DNA of 45,596 bases from a candidate division LCP-89 bacterium (lineage in GTDB: Bacteria > Electryoneota > B3-LCP), in the NCBI GenBank assembly GCA_025774555.1, contig JALGVT010000022.1:1-45596 (forward strand), given 5' to 3'. Below, in pieces: positions 33,280 through 41,874 of this stretch. Below the pieces are notes generated by a model. It saw only the letters and a list, made by a program, of their open reading frames with translations, did not search any database and was not told the origin of the DNA. The position numbers and the translations under genes are program-made. Position 1 is the first letter of the stretch. Every line of letters begins with the position of its first letter.

Positions 33280-34629
33280 TTAGTTGTCCAGTGAATAGCG
33301 CTTTATTTTATCTCGCAGTGTCTTGCGGTCGATCCTTAATATCTCTGCAGCCCGCGATTTATTGCCCTGCGTACTGGCTAAAACATTGCGGATATATTCA
33401 CTCTCGACTTCGGACAATGATCTGTTATAACCTGTTTTACTCGATGCAGAAAATCGCATGGAGAAGGGAAGATCCGGTACTTCGATAGTGTCTGCATCTG
33501 TCATGACAATAAGGCGCTGAATTACATTTTCCAACTCCCTTACGTTGCCGGGCCAATCGTATTCACACAAGGCTTTTAGAGTCTTATCTGAAAAATGGGG
33601 AGGGGACTTATCCATTTCGCTGGCATATTTTGATGCGAAATACCGGGCTAATGTAATAGTATCGCCGCATCTTTCGCGCAGGGGAGGAACCGATATATTA
33701 ATGACGTTTAAGCGAAAATAGAGGTCTTCACGGAATAGCTGTTTTTTCACAAGGCGCTGCAAATCCTTGTTTGTCGCTGCCAGAATGCGTACGTCCACCT
33801 TGCGCGGTCTGGTAGCGCCTACCATACAGACTTCTCTCTCCTGCAGTACCCTCAGGAATTTTACCTGCATCGACATGCTCATCTCGCTGATTTCATCCAG
33901 AAAGATAGTTCCGCCGTCGGCAGTTTGAAAAAAGCCAGCTCTGGTTTCTGTCGCACCGGTAAAAGCTCCCTTGACATAGCCAAAAAGCTCGCTTTCTAAT
34001 AATGATTCCGGAATCCCCCCGCAATTTATCGGGACAAAGGGCGCCTTTGCCCTGTTTCCGCTGTAGTGAATGGCTCTAGCCACCAGTTCTTTGCCAGTGC
34101 CGCTTCCTCCTATGATCAATACCGTGGCGGAGGTTCTCGCCGCTTTGCTGATTGTGTTATAGACCTCCTGCATGACTTTCGATTCGCCGATTAAACCATG
34201 AAATGTGATAGGACGCTTCTCTAAACTTTCATCATCAGCCATGCGAAGCTTTAGCTTATCGAGAGTATTTCGCACCGCTTTGAAGAGTTCTTCATCGGTG
34301 AACGGCTTTGCTAAATATCCTTCAGCGCCAGCTTTCACTGCCTCTACTGCGCCGTTGATGGAAGCGTATCCGGTGATCATCATAACTTCAGTGTTCTTGT
34401 GATTTTCCCGCACATGGCGTATTAAATCCATGCCGCTGATTTTCGGCATTTTGAGATCAGTGATCACCAGATCTATATGAGTTGCCTTGAGTATATCAAT
34501 CGCTTCAGCAGCGCTTGGCGCAGTAAAAACATTATACCCTTCAGCAGCCAAATTCCGCTGTATAACTTCCAGAGTTGTCGCCTGATCATCAACGACCAGG
34601 ATAACCTCTATATCGCGTTCATTTTTCAT
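33280..34629 (-). CDS. NtrC-family sigma-54 response regulator
   Basis: A 449-residue activator. It has a receiver domain (LVVDDQ, phospho-acceptor in VITDLKMPKISG), then an AAA+ domain with Walker A GGSGTGKE, and the sigma-54 contact loop GAFTGA. Walker B is GGTIFLDEI, and the C-terminal Fis-type helix-turn-helix is NKSRAAEILRIDRKTLRDKI. I chose ATG 34629, which has an AAGGA upstream; an ATG at 34665 would add 12 residues and overlap the kinase gene. It lies directly downstream of the kinase and beside the sigma-54 promoter, which it most likely activates. Confidence 0.93.
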   Translation of the reverse strand: MKNERDIEVILVVDDQATTLEVIQRNLAAEGYNVFTAPSAAEAIDILKATHIDLVITDLKMPKISGMDLIRHVRENHKNTEVMMITGYASINGAVEAVKAGAEGYLAKPFTDEELFKAVRNTLDKLKLRMADDESLEKRPITFHGLIGESKVMQEVYNTISKAARTSATVLIIGGSGTGKELVARAIHYSGNRAKAPFVPINCGGIPESLLESELFGYVKGAFTGATETRAGFFQTADGGTIFLDEISEMSMSMQVKFLRVLQEREVCMVGATRPRKVDVRILAATNKDLQRLVKKQLFREDLYFRLNVINISVPPLRERCGDTITLARYFASKYASEMDKSPPHFSDKTLKALCEYDWPGNVRELENVIQRLIVMTDADTIEVPDLPFSMRFSASSKTGYNRSLSEVESEYIRNVLASTQGNKSRAAEILRIDRKTLRDKIKRYSLDN

Positions 34630-34654
34630 CTGTCGCAATTTCCTTCTGCAAACA

Positions 34655-36355
34655 TTACTCGTCACGGGGTAATTTTATCGTGAAGCGAGCGCCTCTCCCT
34701 AATTCACTGTCAACTGAGATGCTTCCCCGGTGAGACGTCACTATCCCGTGAACGACAGCCAGTCCTAAGCCAGTTCCCTCATCAACGTCTTTGGTTGTGA
34801 AGAAAGGAATAAATATCTGTTTTTTAACGTCTTCGTCCATACCCATTCCGCTGTCTTCTATGATTAAGTAGAGATAGTTTTCATCTGCATAAGTTTGGAT
34901 GATCAGTTTGCCACCATCCGGCATCGCATGTATGGCATTAACCACTAGATTAACGAGCACCTGATTTAATTGGGCGGGATCAGCGGTTATTACTGGTAAT
35001 CGTTTCTCCAGTTCCCGAACTAACTCGATGCCAGCTTTCGAGCACCGCGCCTCGAAGAAATATAGACCTTCGTTCACGATCTTATTTAGATTTACCTTCA
35101 ACAATTTGGATGGTGTTTGGCGGGCGAAGACCATCAATTTTTTAATAATCTCACGGGCATGAAGAGAGGCGTTCACAATTTTGCCTAAGTCGTCATTAAC
35201 AGAATCTGGCACCTCGGACGTCTTCCGGGCAAGTTGTGCAAATCCTAAAACGTTCCCCAGCGGTTCGTTCAGCTCATGAGCCACGCCGGCAGCCAATTCC
35301 CCGATGGTAGCAAGGCGGTCTGCGTGTCGAAGTTGTTCCTGAAGTTTTGCTTTCTCCGCGTAAGCCTGCTTATGTTCGATTATATGCGCTGCCTCCCGAG
35401 CGATGGCATCAATTAGATGACGCTCTTCCTTTAAAAATGGACCCTCATCCAATTCTGCTTTCTTCTCAGTGTAGATTACTTCGATTTTTCCCCGCTGTTG
35501 ACCATCAGCAATAATTGGAGCGGTCAGCTTTTGCTGACCCTCACGGAAATACTCTGTAACGTAAGACCGGTCATCCAGTTTGATCCTGCCGGAGGTTATA
35601 TCAGGGTACAACCAACCCGGTGGAATTAGTTCTACAATTCCCTGCATGATTTCGTCAACCGATCTGTCAGGATTTTCAATTAGACGGGCGATGCCGTAGA
35701 GACAGGTCAATTCCTTGACGCGTTCTCGCAGAGCTACCTGCGAACGCCTATCGGCGACTGCCAACCCGAGGATCGTGGCAATTCCTTCATGGAATTCGAC
35801 GTCGTATTTACTGAATGAATGGCTTTCCCTGTTCTTCAGAACCAGCAGCCCATCGTTCTCTTCATCGATGGTGAATGGTATGATTACGATAGATTTATAA
35901 CTGTTTTGTAAGGAAACTGTTAGAGGTTTTTCCTGATTCATGTCCTTTAGATGTACCTGAGAGGTATGGTCGGTATTACTCAACCAGAAAGCGCCGCGCT
36001 CGGTGAGGTTTGGTGAGGAAGGATCGATCTGACGTTTAGCAACTAAAACCATAAAGGTGTCTAAATCAGCGATACTATCAGTGTCCATCTCTAATTTCAG
36101 GGGACGGTCGTCTATTTGGAAAGTGAATTCAGGCTGCCGGACGCCTTCACAGATATACCATTTGCCATGCCCCTCGGTGCGAAGTTCAACAGAATCGCTT
36201 ACTGAATGGCTTAGGAACACCCCGACAGCTTCGCGCAGAAAATCGAATCTTGGCAAGCCGCGATTTGCCAGGTGAAGAATCTGGTAGGCGTGAGTGCGGA
36301 ATTCTTCTAATAAAGCCAGGCTGTTATTAATCTTTTTCTCTTTGGCTGAAGCCAT
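34655..36355 (-). CDS. Soluble GAF-domain sensor histidine kinase (NtrB-like)
   Basis: A 566-residue kinase without membrane helices, so it senses a cytoplasmic signal. The N-terminal part holds two GAF-like regions (about 130-205 and 215-325). The phospho-acceptor His360 lies in AGVAHELNEPLGN. The ATPase domain has NLVVNAIHAM (N box), DSGMGM (G1), FIPFFTTK (F box) and GTGLGLAV (G2). Its neighbour is the NtrC-type regulator 25 bases downstream, making a classic two-component pair. The signal is unknown. Confidence 0.92.
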   Translation of the reverse strand: MASAKEKKINNSLALLEEFRTHAYQILHLANRGLPRFDFLREAVGVFLSHSVSDSVELRTEGHGKWYICEGVRQPEFTFQIDDRPLKLEMDTDSIADLDTFMVLVAKRQIDPSSPNLTERGAFWLSNTDHTSQVHLKDMNQEKPLTVSLQNSYKSIVIIPFTIDEENDGLLVLKNRESHSFSKYDVEFHEGIATILGLAVADRRSQVALRERVKELTCLYGIARLIENPDRSVDEIMQGIVELIPPGWLYPDITSGRIKLDDRSYVTEYFREGQQKLTAPIIADGQQRGKIEVIYTEKKAELDEGPFLKEERHLIDAIAREAAHIIEHKQAYAEKAKLQEQLRHADRLATIGELAAGVAHELNEPLGNVLGFAQLARKTSEVPDSVNDDLGKIVNASLHAREIIKKLMVFARQTPSKLLKVNLNKIVNEGLYFFEARCSKAGIELVRELEKRLPVITADPAQLNQVLVNLVVNAIHAMPDGGKLIIQTYADENYLYLIIEDSGMGMDEDVKKQIFIPFFTTKDVDEGTGLGLAVVHGIVTSHRGSISVDSELGRGARFTIKLPRDE

Positions 36356-36378
36356 TATGAAGTTGACGGTAATCTGTA

Positions 36379-36407
36379 ATTATACCTGTTGATCATAATA
36401 GTCATAA
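36379..36407 (-). promoter_or_regulatory. Possible promoter of the kinase-regulator pair
   Basis: On the minus strand a perfect TATAAT lies at 36384-36379, with TTATGA 17 bases upstream (36407-36402), a poor -35. The predicted start is only about 15 bases before the kinase ATG. Moderate support. Confidence 0.4.
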
Positions 36408-36521
36408 AGGAAATAAATTCAAGAATAGCGACTGAGAGCTCATAAAGTGTTACGTACTTCACGTTTAAATATAAGAAAAAACATGAATCTAATCAAGAAA
36501 AATCAGGAAATTGAACTACCA

Positions 36522-36540
36522 TGAACAAATCATTTGTTCA
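36522..36540. promoter_or_regulatory. Perfect 19-bp palindrome, possible operator
   Basis: TGAACAAAT-C-ATTTGTTCA is a perfect palindrome, nine bases per arm. It sits in the 306-base gap between the kinase and the tRNA, about 140 bases upstream of the kinase -10. The rest of the gap shows only the tRNA terminator and a 19-codon reading frame (36521-36580, plus) that I do not regard as a gene. Confidence 0.4.
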
Positions 36541-36633
36541 CTGGGATTTTGGCGATGAGGCTTTTCATTATACTTACTGATGTCTGACCGCGGTGGACCT
36601 TAATATAGTACAATTCTATTTAGACTAAATAAT

Positions 36634-36660
36634 AAAGATCGATGCAGCGCACCGATCTTT
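36634..36660 (-). terminator. Terminator after tRNA-Lys
   Basis: AAAGATCG and CGATCTTT (36634-36641 and 36653-36660) form a perfect 8-base stem with an 11-base loop, directly after the tRNA 3-prime end on the minus strand and followed by an AT-rich ATTATTTAG. Confidence 0.6.
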
Positions 36661-36661
36661 G

Positions 36662-36734
36662 TGAGAATGGTGGGAATCGAACCCACGACAAACGGCTTAA
36701 AAGGCCGCTGCTCTACCGACTGAGCTACACTCTC
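36662..36734 (-). tRNA. tRNA-Lys (anticodon UUU)
   Basis: A 73-base cloverleaf. The acceptor stem GAGAGTG pairs with CATTCTC, the D arm has TAGCTCAG...GAGC, and the anticodon stem is GCGGC/GCCGT. The loop CTTTTAA has UUU at 36699-36701. The T arm is GTGGG-TTCGATT-CCCAC and the discriminator is A. CCA is not encoded. It starts only 6 bases after the purA stop, so it is probably processed from the purA transcript. Confidence 0.95.
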
Positions 36735-36740
36735 ATAAAA

Positions 36741-38027
36741 TTATATTATGTCTCCACGCGGCATTATCGTCGCCTCGTGGTCAGCTCCGACAGATATAAG
36801 ACTGACGGGTACTCCTGTGAATTTCTCTATCGTTCCAAGATAGTCTAACGCAGTTTTTGGGAATGCGTTGATATCTCGTTTAGAAGCGCAGTTCTTCCAG
36901 CTTTTCAACCCGGCGTACACAGGCTCAACCTCATCCCATTCCTGCCTGGTGGAAGGGCTGCTGGTGATTACACTGCCCCGGACTTGATAACCGATGCCGG
37001 CTTTAAGGTGTTCCAGCCCATCCAGCACATCCAGCTTAGTGACCGCCCATCCGTTGATGCCATTCCAGCGTGCGGACTGTTTTGCCGCAGCTAAATCCAG
37101 CCAGCCGCACCGTCTTGGTCGGCCAGTCGTCGAACCAAACTCAGCTCCGCACTTACGAATCTCCTCTGCAGTCTCTGCGTCCATTTCAGTCGGGAAAGGA
37201 CCGCTTCCAACGCGTGTGCAATAGGCTTTGATTACGCCTAATACAAAATCGATCTTACCAGGCGGCATGCCAATGCCTAAAACTGCGCCGCCGACAGTCG
37301 GATGCGACGAAGTCACAAAGGGATAAGTTCCCAGATCGATGTCGAGATAAGTGCCCTGAGCGCCTTCTAATAGAACAGTCTGATTATTGTCCAGAGCTAT
37401 GTGAAGCTCTTCAACTGCGTTTCCAGCGTAAGGTCGAAGCCCTTCAGCCCACTTTTCGCAGTTCTGCAGGAAAGCGTCTTTATCGGGCGGCTCCTGACCG
37501 TAAACCTTTTCCAGCATCCGTGTGTGTATATCAAAGATTTCGCTGCAAACCTTCTGACGTCGCCTATCATCGAGGAGGTCACCGACGCGAACGCCTCGGC
37601 GGGCAGATTTATCGGCATAAGCCGGACCGATTCCTCTACTGGTTGTCCCGATCATGTTCCCGCCGCGCGCCTCTTCCTGGCAGTTGTCCAGTAGCTTATG
37701 CGTAGGGAAGACCAGGTGTGTTCTATTATCTACAATGAGACGGTGATCTAAATTGATACCGTGCGACTTGACCTCTTCAATTTCGGTATTGAAAGCGTCT
37801 GGATCAAGTACGACGCCGGGTCCTATGAGGCAGCGTTTCTCGGGTGTCAATATACCTGACGGCAACAGATGCAGGATAAAACGCTGACCATCGCGTTCAA
37901 TAGTATGACCAGCGTTTGCGCCGCCCTGAGAGCGAGCTATGATGTCAGCTTTCGGCGATAATAGATCGACGACTTTCCCTTTACCCTCATCACCCCATTG
38001 AGCGCCTATAACTGCAACGACAGGCAT
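36741..38027 (-). CDS. purA: Adenylosuccinate synthetase
   Basis: PurA uses GTP to join IMP and aspartate into adenylosuccinate, which PurB (encoded at 11388) then splits to AMP. The 428-residue protein has the P-loop-like GAQWGDEGKGKVVD at the start, NAGHTI, GTTSRGIGPAYADK and VTKLDVLDGL near the GTP site. It is normal in length. secF ends 30 bases upstream and a tRNA-Lys begins 6 bases downstream, so it sits in the middle of a mixed housekeeping operon. Confidence 0.97.
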   Translation of the reverse strand: MPVVAVIGAQWGDEGKGKVVDLLSPKADIIARSQGGANAGHTIERDGQRFILHLLPSGILTPEKRCLIGPGVVLDPDAFNTEIEEVKSHGINLDHRLIVDNRTHLVFPTHKLLDNCQEEARGGNMIGTTSRGIGPAYADKSARRGVRVGDLLDDRRRQKVCSEIFDIHTRMLEKVYGQEPPDKDAFLQNCEKWAEGLRPYAGNAVEELHIALDNNQTVLLEGAQGTYLDIDLGTYPFVTSSHPTVGGAVLGIGMPPGKIDFVLGVIKAYCTRVGSGPFPTEMDAETAEEIRKCGAEFGSTTGRPRRCGWLDLAAAKQSARWNGINGWAVTKLDVLDGLEHLKAGIGYQVRGSVITSSPSTRQEWDEVEPVYAGLKSWKNCASKRDINAFPKTALDYLGTIEKFTGVPVSLISVGADHEATIMPRGDII

Positions 38028-38057
38028 CTGATTTCCTCTCTTGTTTTTCGCTGCTGA

Positions 38058-38981
38058 TTATTTCGACTTGCGCTTTTTCTGGAGCTTCTCAGCTCTGGCG
38101 CCCCACTCGATAAGAATAGGGCTGGCAACGTATATCGAGGAATAGGTTCCAATGAGTACACCGATAATGATTGCAAGAGCAAAATCACGGATGACGCTGC
38201 CGCCAAAGATGAAAAGAACGAGAACCGCGAACAGAGTGGTTACGCCGGTGATAATCGTCCTGGAAAGCGTCTGGTTAATTGACGTATTTATTATCTCGGG
38301 CAGCTGTTTGGAACGCAGCCGTTTCAGGTTCTCTCTGATACGGTCGAAGACCACGATGGTATCGTTCAGTGAATACCCCACAATTGTCAGAAATGAGGCA
38401 ACTATAGCTAAAGAAATCTCTTTGTTCAACAGGGAGAAGATTCCTAAGGTGATAACCACATCGTGGAAGAGCGCAAGAACGGATGCCAACGCAAAGATAA
38501 ACTCGAACCGGAACGAGATATAGATCAGGATACCACCCAGCGCTACCAACGTTGCCAAAATCGCCTGGGTACGCAATTCAGCGCCGATTTTTGGACCTAC
38601 CGCATCGATCGAACGGACCACGAAGGGATTGTCCGGGAGGTAGCTGCTGACGGCGGATTTGAGGTCTTCAACGGTTGCTTCGTCGATGGCGGATTTCTTT
38701 ATACGGATCAGGATTTCCGGTTCACTTCCGAGTTCAGCGATTTGTTTCACTTCGCTGCCGCCCAGATCGATTGAAGACAGTATTGAACGAATTTCGCCGT
38801 CAGAGACCGGTTTTTCGAATTGAAGCTGAATAACCGTGCCGCCCAGGAAGTCAATTGAGTAGTTGGGACCTCCATGCAGTACTATCGACAGAATTCCGAT
38901 CAGAATAGCGACAACCGACAACATCAATGCAGGGCGTCGGACACGTTGAAAATCGATGTTAGAATCTCGAAACCATTCCAT
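38058..38981 (-). CDS. secF: Protein translocase subunit SecF
   Basis: SecF with SecD uses the proton gradient to finish pulling proteins across the membrane after SecYEG. The 307-residue protein has the N-terminal helix, the periplasmic domain opening SIDFLGGTVIQLQFE, and the membrane core with VALGGILIYISFRFE and SLNDTIVVFDRIRENL. The tail is Lys/Arg-rich. It lies 22 bases after secD in the usual order. Confidence 0.97.
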   Translation of the reverse strand: MEWFRDSNIDFQRVRRPALMLSVVAILIGILSIVLHGGPNYSIDFLGGTVIQLQFEKPVSDGEIRSILSSIDLGGSEVKQIAELGSEPEILIRIKKSAIDEATVEDLKSAVSSYLPDNPFVVRSIDAVGPKIGAELRTQAILATLVALGGILIYISFRFEFIFALASVLALFHDVVITLGIFSLLNKEISLAIVASFLTIVGYSLNDTIVVFDRIRENLKRLRSKQLPEIINTSINQTLSRTIITGVTTLFAVLVLFIFGGSVIRDFALAIIIGVLIGTYSSIYVASPILIEWGARAEKLQKKRKSK

Positions 38982-39003
38982 AGATTTATCCGTTATCTTA
39001 AGT

Positions 39004-41097
39004 TTAAATGCTCAGTTTTTGTGGTGCAAATTTTTGAGTGTACAGATCGAACAGCAGATGGGTTACAATCAGCGCGGTGTACAATGACGCAAATATACCG
39101 ATCATCAGAGTTAAAGCAAAACCCTTGATGGGACCGGTGCCGAACTGGTAAAGAACTATAGCAGCGATAACCGTAGTTATATTCGCATCGAGAACGGTGA
39201 CGGTGGCACGTGCGTAACCTGCATCAATAGAGGCTTTGACAGTCTTGCCGGTGCGCAGTTCTTCACGAATACGCTCATAGATGAGAACATTGGCATCGAC
39301 CGCCATACCGATCGTCAGGATAATACCGGCTATTCCCGGCATAGTCAGAGTTCCCTGAAAGCCCGCAAGAACTGCCATCAGGAAGAACAGGTTCAGAAGA
39401 AGCGCGATATTAGCAAGAATTCCCGCGAACCGGTAATAGATCAGCATGAAGATACAGACCAGAACAAAACTCAAGAGCGCTGAGAATTTTCCCTGCGCAA
39501 TTGAATCAGCTCCGAGTGACGGACCCACTGTTCTCTCTTCGAGGAACTCGACTGGAGCAGGCAACGCGCCGGCTTGGAGCACTATCGCCAGGTCTCTTGC
39601 TTCATCCATCGAATCGGTCCCCTCGATGATCGCTCTGCCATCGGGAATTTTTACCCGAATAACCGGCGCCATGTAGATATGATCGTCTAAGACGATAGCC
39701 AGTTTTCTGCCGACGTTAGCGCCTGTAATGCGAGAGAAGATTCTAGCTCCCTGCCGGTTCATAGCGAGAGAGACAACCGCTTGTCCTTCGCTGCCGGGAC
39801 TGTTGCCGGAACCGATCTCAACGTCAGCTTTGGTCAGGTATTGACCGGTGATTTCCGGTTCTGCATTGACCACGTACAGATTCCAGTAATCGTTGCCATC
39901 CGGTCCGGTGATTGCTTCATTCGCCCAGAGAAATTCGACGTCATTCGGGATGATTTCCCTGATGGCGGGACGTGCTAAGATAATGTCCACGGTTCTGCGG
40001 TTTTGCTTGATCACTGCAATAGCGTCTCCGACATTGCGCAACAGACCGTAGAAAGGATGCTCATCGATAATCCCTTCGGCAACGACCAGTGACGTGTCAT
40101 CACCCAAAGAGGTCAGATCCGTGGTGCCGCCGAATAATTCGCTGGCGTCGATGACCTGATCTTTTGCCACCGGAGCTTCTTCTTCGCCTTCAACAGCGGC
40201 TGGCTCCTCAGTTTCTCCTTCCGCAGCAGCGGTTTCAAGAGTATCAGCTAAAGGCGCTAATCCTCTCTCACGACGCAGGAAATCGTCGATATCTTCGAGG
40301 ACTTCCGCAGCCTTATCAGGCTCGACCACCAGTTTAAATTCCAGTAGAGCTGTTTTACCGATCAGCCCTCTGGCGCGGACGGGATCCTGAACGCCTGGTA
40401 ATTCAACGACAATGCGCCGCTTGCCCTGCCGAACGATATTGGGCTCGCTTACCCCGAACTGGTCTGTTCGGTTGCGAAGAATCTCCAGCGAGCGCGTAAT
40501 GGCATTATCCGCTTCATCTGACAGGTAACTCAAAACTTGACGGTTCGATGCTTGTGTTTCGTGGAAATAACGCGAAAGCCTAACGTTTTCCGCCTCAAAG
40601 ACCTGTAAAATTGTCTCATCGAAATCTGCCCTGGGATCGGTCAGAATACTTGTAACATCAGCCATCAACGAATCGAAACGTGTATCCTTATTTTTAGCTA
40701 ACTGCCTCGTCAGTTCGACGAGATCTACCTCAAGGACAAGGCGCATGCCGCCCTGTAGATCCAACCCGAGTTTCAGGGACTTCTTCCGATTTTGATCTAA
40801 CTGATCTGCAAAATCACCGAGCAGATACTGAGTCTGTTCTAAAGCGGCGCTCTTCTCCTCGTCATTCAGTCCTTCGACTGCGTTTATCTGGTCCATGACG
40901 TCTTGACTGCGACCCTCAACTATAGCCCGCGTAAGATCGATTTCGGACAGAGCAGTCTTGGCAGCCAGAGAGCTAATTTGAGAACCCTGGGTTTTTTCAA
41001 GATTGCTATATTGATAAGTGGGATACAGGTAGTACAACGCCAGGAGCATTAGAAAAACGGTCATCCCCAGGCGAAATGTAATGTTACGCTTTTTCAT
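39004..41097 (-). CDS. secD: Protein translocase subunit SecD
   Basis: SecD is the partner of SecF in proton-driven late translocation. The 697-residue protein has an N-terminal helix, LKLGLDLQGGMRLVLEVD in the first periplasmic part, the GLIGKTALLEF region and a large second periplasmic domain. The membrane core has GMAVDANVLIYERIREEL. An Ala/Glu-rich acidic insert (about residues 285-315, running through ETAAAEGETEEPAAVEGEE) interrupts the periplasmic domain and looks unstructured. A consensus promoter lies upstream at 41158-41186. Confidence 0.96.
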   Translation of the reverse strand: MKKRNITFRLGMTVFLMLLALYYLYPTYQYSNLEKTQGSQISSLAAKTALSEIDLTRAIVEGRSQDVMDQINAVEGLNDEEKSAALEQTQYLLGDFADQLDQNRKKSLKLGLDLQGGMRLVLEVDLVELTRQLAKNKDTRFDSLMADVTSILTDPRADFDETILQVFEAENVRLSRYFHETQASNRQVLSYLSDEADNAITRSLEILRNRTDQFGVSEPNIVRQGKRRIVVELPGVQDPVRARGLIGKTALLEFKLVVEPDKAAEVLEDIDDFLRRERGLAPLADTLETAAAEGETEEPAAVEGEEEAPVAKDQVIDASELFGGTTDLTSLGDDTSLVVAEGIIDEHPFYGLLRNVGDAIAVIKQNRRTVDIILARPAIREIIPNDVEFLWANEAITGPDGNDYWNLYVVNAEPEITGQYLTKADVEIGSGNSPGSEGQAVVSLAMNRQGARIFSRITGANVGRKLAIVLDDHIYMAPVIRVKIPDGRAIIEGTDSMDEARDLAIVLQAGALPAPVEFLEERTVGPSLGADSIAQGKFSALLSFVLVCIFMLIYYRFAGILANIALLLNLFFLMAVLAGFQGTLTMPGIAGIILTIGMAVDANVLIYERIREELRTGKTVKASIDAGYARATVTVLDANITTVIAAIVLYQFGTGPIKGFALTLMIGIFASLYTALIVTHLLFDLYTQKFAPQKLSI

Positions 41098-41157
41098 ATT
41101 ATTACCAGTCGAAATAACTTTTGGCGCTCGAAACGATGTAAATTTTACAAGAACACT

Positions 41158-41186
41158 AATATACTTCCATTCAACCGTAAAGTCAA
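41158..41186 (-). promoter_or_regulatory. Promoter of secD-secF-purA-tRNA-Lys
   Basis: On the minus strand: TTGACT (41186-41181), 17 bases, TATATT (41163-41158). The predicted start near 41151 gives a leader of about 54 bases before secD. Confidence 0.7.
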
Positions 41187-41268
41187 TCCTTTTTTCTTGA
41201 ATCTCTTCTCGCTGTATTTAGGCTATTAACAATAATACGATTATCAGGACAAATAGTCCTACTTCAAC

Positions 41269-41297
41269 TTGACACTTACAAAAGACTTAATTATATT
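41269..41297 (+). promoter_or_regulatory. Promoter of the gene at 41392
   Basis: TTGACA (41269-41274), 17 bases, TATATT (41292-41297): a perfect -35 with the -10 seen before mutS and secD. It is divergent from the secD promoter, the two -35 boxes being about 80 bases apart. Confidence 0.7.
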
Positions 41298-41391
41298 TTG
41301 AAAGCCTTGATAATGCCATTTTAAATTGCTCATTATTTGAGGCAGTTACAACGCCAAAATCTGAGCTCTCATGATTAAGGATTGATATATC

Positions 41392-41835
41392 ATGTTTAAT
41401 ATGCGAAAGAAAAAGATTCGTAAATCGCTTGATATAGAGATAAATCGCGCTAAGCGGTTCGGTTATTACGTCGGAGTTCTGCTGGTTGACGTTGCCGAAT
41501 CAACGCCGCGAGGTGTGCATAAACACCTCCCCGGATTTACCGTGTACGTCCGGCATTTCAGAAGCCTGCTGCGTGAATACGATATCGTGCTTAAAACAAA
41601 ACTGCGCCGTTATACCGTTATCCTGCCGCATTTAGAAGCAGGTGAGTCGGCCGGTGTGGTGAAAGATCGAATCAAGTTCACTTCGTGGACGCGTGACTGG
41701 GGTTCAGTGAATATCGGCATCGCTATCTATCCTACTGATGGGAAAAGCAGCAAAGAGCTTATTCAAACAGCAGAGAACGATTTAAAAACCTCGATAAAAC
41801 AGGAAACCGAAACTGAACCGGTTGAAAAACAGTAA
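41392..41835 (+). CDS. Degenerate GGDEF-like domain protein
   Basis: A 147-residue protein. The layout follows a GGDEF domain: LDIEINRAKRFGYYVGVLLVDV at the start, REYDIVLKTKLRRYTVILPHLEAGES in the middle and VNIGIAIYPTDGKSSKELIQTAENDL at the end. The catalytic GGDEF position is replaced by KLRRYTV, and the metal-binding Asp pattern is lost. It is therefore unlikely to make cyclic di-GMP and may bind a nucleotide or a partner. Its own promoter lies about 95 bases upstream; AAGG stands 11 bases before the ATG. An ATG at 41401 is an alternative start. Confidence 0.6.
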   Translation: MFNMRKKKIRKSLDIEINRAKRFGYYVGVLLVDVAESTPRGVHKHLPGFTVYVRHFRSLLREYDIVLKTKLRRYTVILPHLEAGESAGVVKDRIKFTSWTRDWGSVNIGIAIYPTDGKSSKELIQTAENDLKTSIKQETETEPVEKQ

Positions 41836-41874
41836 TTACTGCATGTTCACACCGTATGAACCTTAGAGGTATAG

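Noticed and set aside
36521-36580. A 19-codon frame (plus strand) preceded by AGGAAA
   Set aside because: Too short to support, with no promoter or conserved feature; its first bases are part of the palindrome.
36642-36848. A 68-codon plus-strand frame with a peptide like GGNRTHDKRL
   Set aside because: It is the antisense of the tRNA-Lys gene and the purA end; this peptide is a common false translation of tRNA genes.
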